Below are positions 24,378 through 27,027 of a stretch of 27,027 bases of DNA, in pieces. The position numbers were made by a program, and so were the translations under genes. Position 1 is the stretch's first letter, and each line of letters opens with the position of its first letter. The stretch is from Coemansia sp. RSA 922 (lineage: Eukaryota; Kickxellomycota; Kickxellomycetes; Kickxellales; Kickxellaceae): positions 1 through 27,027 of the forward strand of contig JANBQS010000196.1 of NCBI GenBank assembly GCA_027577415.1. The letters run 5' to 3'. The notes under the pieces are model-generated. The model was given only the letters and a program-made list of their open reading frames with translations. It was not told the DNA's origin and made no database searches.

Positions 24378-26743
24378 ATGCCGCGAGTAGTCCCCTCGCT
24401 GGCCCCCGAGCCGCACTCCTCGGCCCATGACGGCGACCACACCACAGGCGGTGAGTACACCGCTGCTGGGCAGCAAGGTCTGTCGCCAGACTGCTTGGAG
24501 ATGCGCGAGCGGCCGCGCATACCTCCAAAGCCCGCCAACTTGCGTCCGCCTAACAGCAACAGTCCAACCGCAGCGCTGGCAGCCGAGGGTGTACGTGCAC
24601 TTCATACTACAGTCAGTGACTCTCCGGCGCAGTCTTTACACTCGACGACATTGGCGCTGAACGCCGCTGCTGCCACGCCCAAGACGCCCCACGCCTCACT
24701 GACCGGTGCATCCCACGCATCACGGCGGCAGATGCCTGACGAAGACAGTGGCAGTAGTCGGGCGTCAACTCCGGCGGCTCAACAGCATGCGGCGTCGACT
24801 TTATCCGCTGCCTCTAAACCACCGCCAAGCAGTAGTAACCATAGTAAACAGCAGCAGTCGGCACGGAAACGCGCAGTCGACGACTTTGACTTTGGCAATA
24901 CTCTGGGGGAGGGCTCGTACTCTACTGTGGTCGAGGCTACGGAGCGCGCGTCGGGTCGTGTTTATGCAGCTAAAATCCTCGATAAGCGGCATATCATAAA
25001 GGAGAAGAAGATAAAGTACGTCAATATTGAGCGCGATATACTCCAGGCCCTGCATCACCCGTTTATCGTTCGTCTGCACTATGCCTTTCAGGACTCGCAG
25101 AGCCTCTATTTTGTCATCGACTTGGCCGCTAACGGAGAGCTGCTCTCGTGGATTCGCAAGGTATGTTTTTATAAATTTGTTTGTTGTGCGTGTGTGTGCG
25201 AGCTTGTTCATTTTTTTCTTCTTGCTACTGCCTTTTCTGCTATTGCTCTGTGTGAAACATAAGGGCGGGGGGAGCTTTGCTTTCTCGCATGTACCCTGAG
25301 TCAGCTTACCACTCCCCCCTTTTTGACAGACACATGTCTGCCTGTGACATCCTCCACTAACTTGGAAAGCACATGTATTGTACACTTTTTTTTAATGTGC
25401 TGTGCTTGTAGTTGGGCGGTTTGGCCGAAGAGTGTGCGCGCTTTTACTTGGCTGAAATCATCTTGGCGGTCGAGTACATGCACATGGAGCGGACCTTGCA
25501 CCGTGACCTAAAGCCCGAAAACATTTTGCTTGGCAGCGACATGCACATTTTGATTACAGACTTTGGAACCGCCAAAATGTTTCCCAAGGGCGAGGCCGAC
25601 CAGCGGGCCAACTCTTTTGTAGGTACGGCCGAGTATGTGTCACCCGAGTTACTGACAGAAAAATCCGCTGACCGCAACTCTGACCTCTGGGCAATTGGAT
25701 GTATCGCCTATCAATTGCTTGCTGGGAGACCACCGTTCAAGGGCTCGAACGAGTATCAGACGTTTCAAAAGATACTCAAACTAGACTACGCGTTTCCGCC
25801 TACCATGCCACCGCTGGCATGTGATATGGTGGAGCGTATTCTCGTTATTGAGCCTGAAAGCAGGTTGGGGTCTACTCAGCGTGGCGGATTTAAGGAACTC
25901 AAGGCGCACCCGTTTTTCCATGGCTTTGATTGGCAGGATGTGCCCAGTCGCACGCCTCCGCCAATGGCTGGGCCCAATGACTCTGCTTCGACGGCGTTGA
26001 GAGTAGCCTTGCCGCCAGCTATCCCGCCCAAGCCTGCTGTTTTGCGCCAGTCGGCCGTCGTTTCGTTGTCTGATGGTACCGCGGCTTTGTCTGGTATCTA
26101 TGAGCAGCGCCAGTCTAGTAGCGACGAGTTTGGAACTGAAAAGACTTCGGATTCGTCGTTTCCGGCCTCTCCCGACACACCCATCGACCCTCTGGCATCT
26201 TTTCTGCCGCCAAACTTGGGTGCCTACCAGATTGATGCTGCGCTGCCTGTCTCGCCGCGTCAGACTCCCGTGCATATTGCCACTCACCGCCATCACCACC
26301 ACCCTCCGCCGCCTCCGCCTCCACCACCGCCGCCTCACCAACAGCCTACATTATCTGCTCGCAGTTCAACGGCATCGCAGCAAATGTCTGTACGTCCAAT
26401 AGCGCCTTCATACCACCAGCCAACATACTCGCAGATAACGTCGCAGTCGACGGACAATGACATTTACAACGTTCGATTGTATGACCATGTCCCGGCTCCG
26501 CTGAGAGCAGAGGAAATGGCCGCAGTACAAAACCACCATCGCAATACCACGAGACAGCAACATCAAATGGGAGCCATGTCGACGACGGCTGACTACTATA
26601 ACGCTGCGTCTTATAGACCACCGGGCCAGCCCATGCACTCTGTATATACCAACAACAACTATGGCGCTGGCCATTCGGCTTCCGGCAATGGCACCTCGTG
26701 GAGCGCCAAACTAAAGTCGATCGTTTGCTGTGGTAGTCAGTAG
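24378..26743 (+). CDS. PDK1-family (AGC master) protein kinase, two exons
   Basis: Exons 24378-25160 and 25412-26743 give 704 residues. An ATG-less TTG frame runs upstream; the first ATG is 24378. Residues 1-168 are Ser/Pro/Ala-rich. The kinase domain (about 169-435) has a GEGSYSTV glycine loop, K199 in YAAKIL, HRDLKPEN at 291-298, DFGTAK at 311, and the PDK1-type activation loop RANSFVGTAEYVSPELL with S329 at the place of human PDK1 Ser241. The C-terminal part is disordered, with a His/Pro run near residue 555, and ends KLKSIVCCGSQ. No PH domain follows the kinase, as in yeast Pkh1/Pkh2 and unlike animal PDK1. Known relatives phosphorylate the activation loops of AGC kinases such as Ypk, Pkc and Akt. 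The exon join reads ELLSWIRK-LGGLAEECARFY, matching the family without a gap. Confidence 0.93.
25161..25411 (+). other. GT-AG intron in the PDK1-type kinase gene
   Basis: 251 bases, starting GTATGT after AAG and ending TGCTTGTAG, phase 0. A branch-point match CTAAC lies at 25357-25361, about 50 bases before the acceptor, with a poly-T tract between. Reading through would meet a stop after 25259 and interrupt the kinase domain. It is the only intron in the window I can fix firmly, because both flanks match the kinase family. Confidence 0.93.
26285..26345 (+). repeat. CCN low-complexity tract coding His/Pro run
   Basis: CAC/CAT repeats pass into CCG/CCT/CCA repeats encoding four histidines followed by about a dozen prolines in the kinase tail. 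Proline runs like this bind profilin, SH3 or WW domains in other proteins; here it may simply be a repeat expansion. Confidence 0.8.
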
Positions 26744-27027
26744 CTGCGGCCCACTTTCTGTACGTTTTCATTTATTTATTTATTTATTCAATGTATCCAT
26801 TTTATTTACAAGTGTACACATGTCGTGTGATGTTTACTGTCGATTCTTCATGCGGATTCTAATGAATCTCTGCATCCAGAAACCGGGACCACGACAAGAT
26901 CTGCCTCTGGAATGTACCCTGCGAACATGTCCCTCCCTGCTCCCTCCCTCTTTTTTTTTTGTTGGCTCATCCATGCCACGTCAACAATTGAAAAAGGGGG
27001 ATAAATGCACGGTAATTATTGTAGGAA
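26744..27027. other. 3' flank of kinase gene
   Basis: No gene seen. It has a TTTA tandem run (about 26770-26789) shortly after the stop, likely in the 3' UTR, and a GGGGGATAAATG stretch near the window end that could be the core promoter of a gene outside. Confidence 0.4.

Noticed and set aside
25161..25262. Read-through of the kinase first exon to a stop near 25260
   Set aside because: It would cut the kinase domain; the GT-AG intron restores an uninterrupted PDK1-type domain.

Overview
This window looks like nuclear DNA from a fungus, most likely an intron-poor early-diverging lineage; a Kickxellales-like zoopagomycete is my best guess, at low confidence. The reasons are: eukaryotic genes throughout, with TATA boxes and one clear GT-AG intron; very long uninterrupted reading frames (1869 and at least 1475 codons); a complex I subunit, which excludes Saccharomyces-type yeasts; and typical fungal families (arrestin-like protein, multicopper oxidase, PDK1-type kinase, CSC1/OSCA channel).

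Left part (1-16317) is dense housekeeping DNA. It holds the 3' part of an ARM-repeat plus SPRY gene, a small Tma20/MCTS1 translation factor, a convergent minus-strand NDUFS4 (complex I) gene only 27 bases away, a CSC1/OSCA-type channel with a giant disordered tail, an arrestin-like adaptor with an LPxY motif, and a secreted multicopper oxidase with all ten copper ligands.

Middle part (about 16318-22279) is different. It is more A/T-rich and gene-poor, and carries small proteins of no family I recognise. I read it as a duplicated two-gene cassette in the order A1-B1-A2-B2. A1 and A2 (129 and 124 aa) are clear paralogues, and their homology runs 599 bases upstream of both ATGs without net length change. 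Within it a 130-base block about 490 bases upstream of each ATG is 97% identical (126/130), far more conserved than the coding sequences. That block contains a 32-codon ORF whose stop coincides with the end of the block. B1 and B2 resemble each other weakly, and their strand/helix pattern recalls the ubiquitin-like header of Crinkler proteins (inference). A minus-strand C2H2 zinc-finger microprotein lies between B1 and A2. This island is the best candidate for something undescribed.

Right part (22280-27027) returns to conserved genes: a nuclear-looking protein with a basic motif reminiscent of Sas4 and a long acidic stretch, then a two-exon PDK1-family kinase lacking a PH domain and ending in a basic patch plus a Cys-Cys pair. 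No tRNA, rRNA, CRISPR array or intact transposon was seen.
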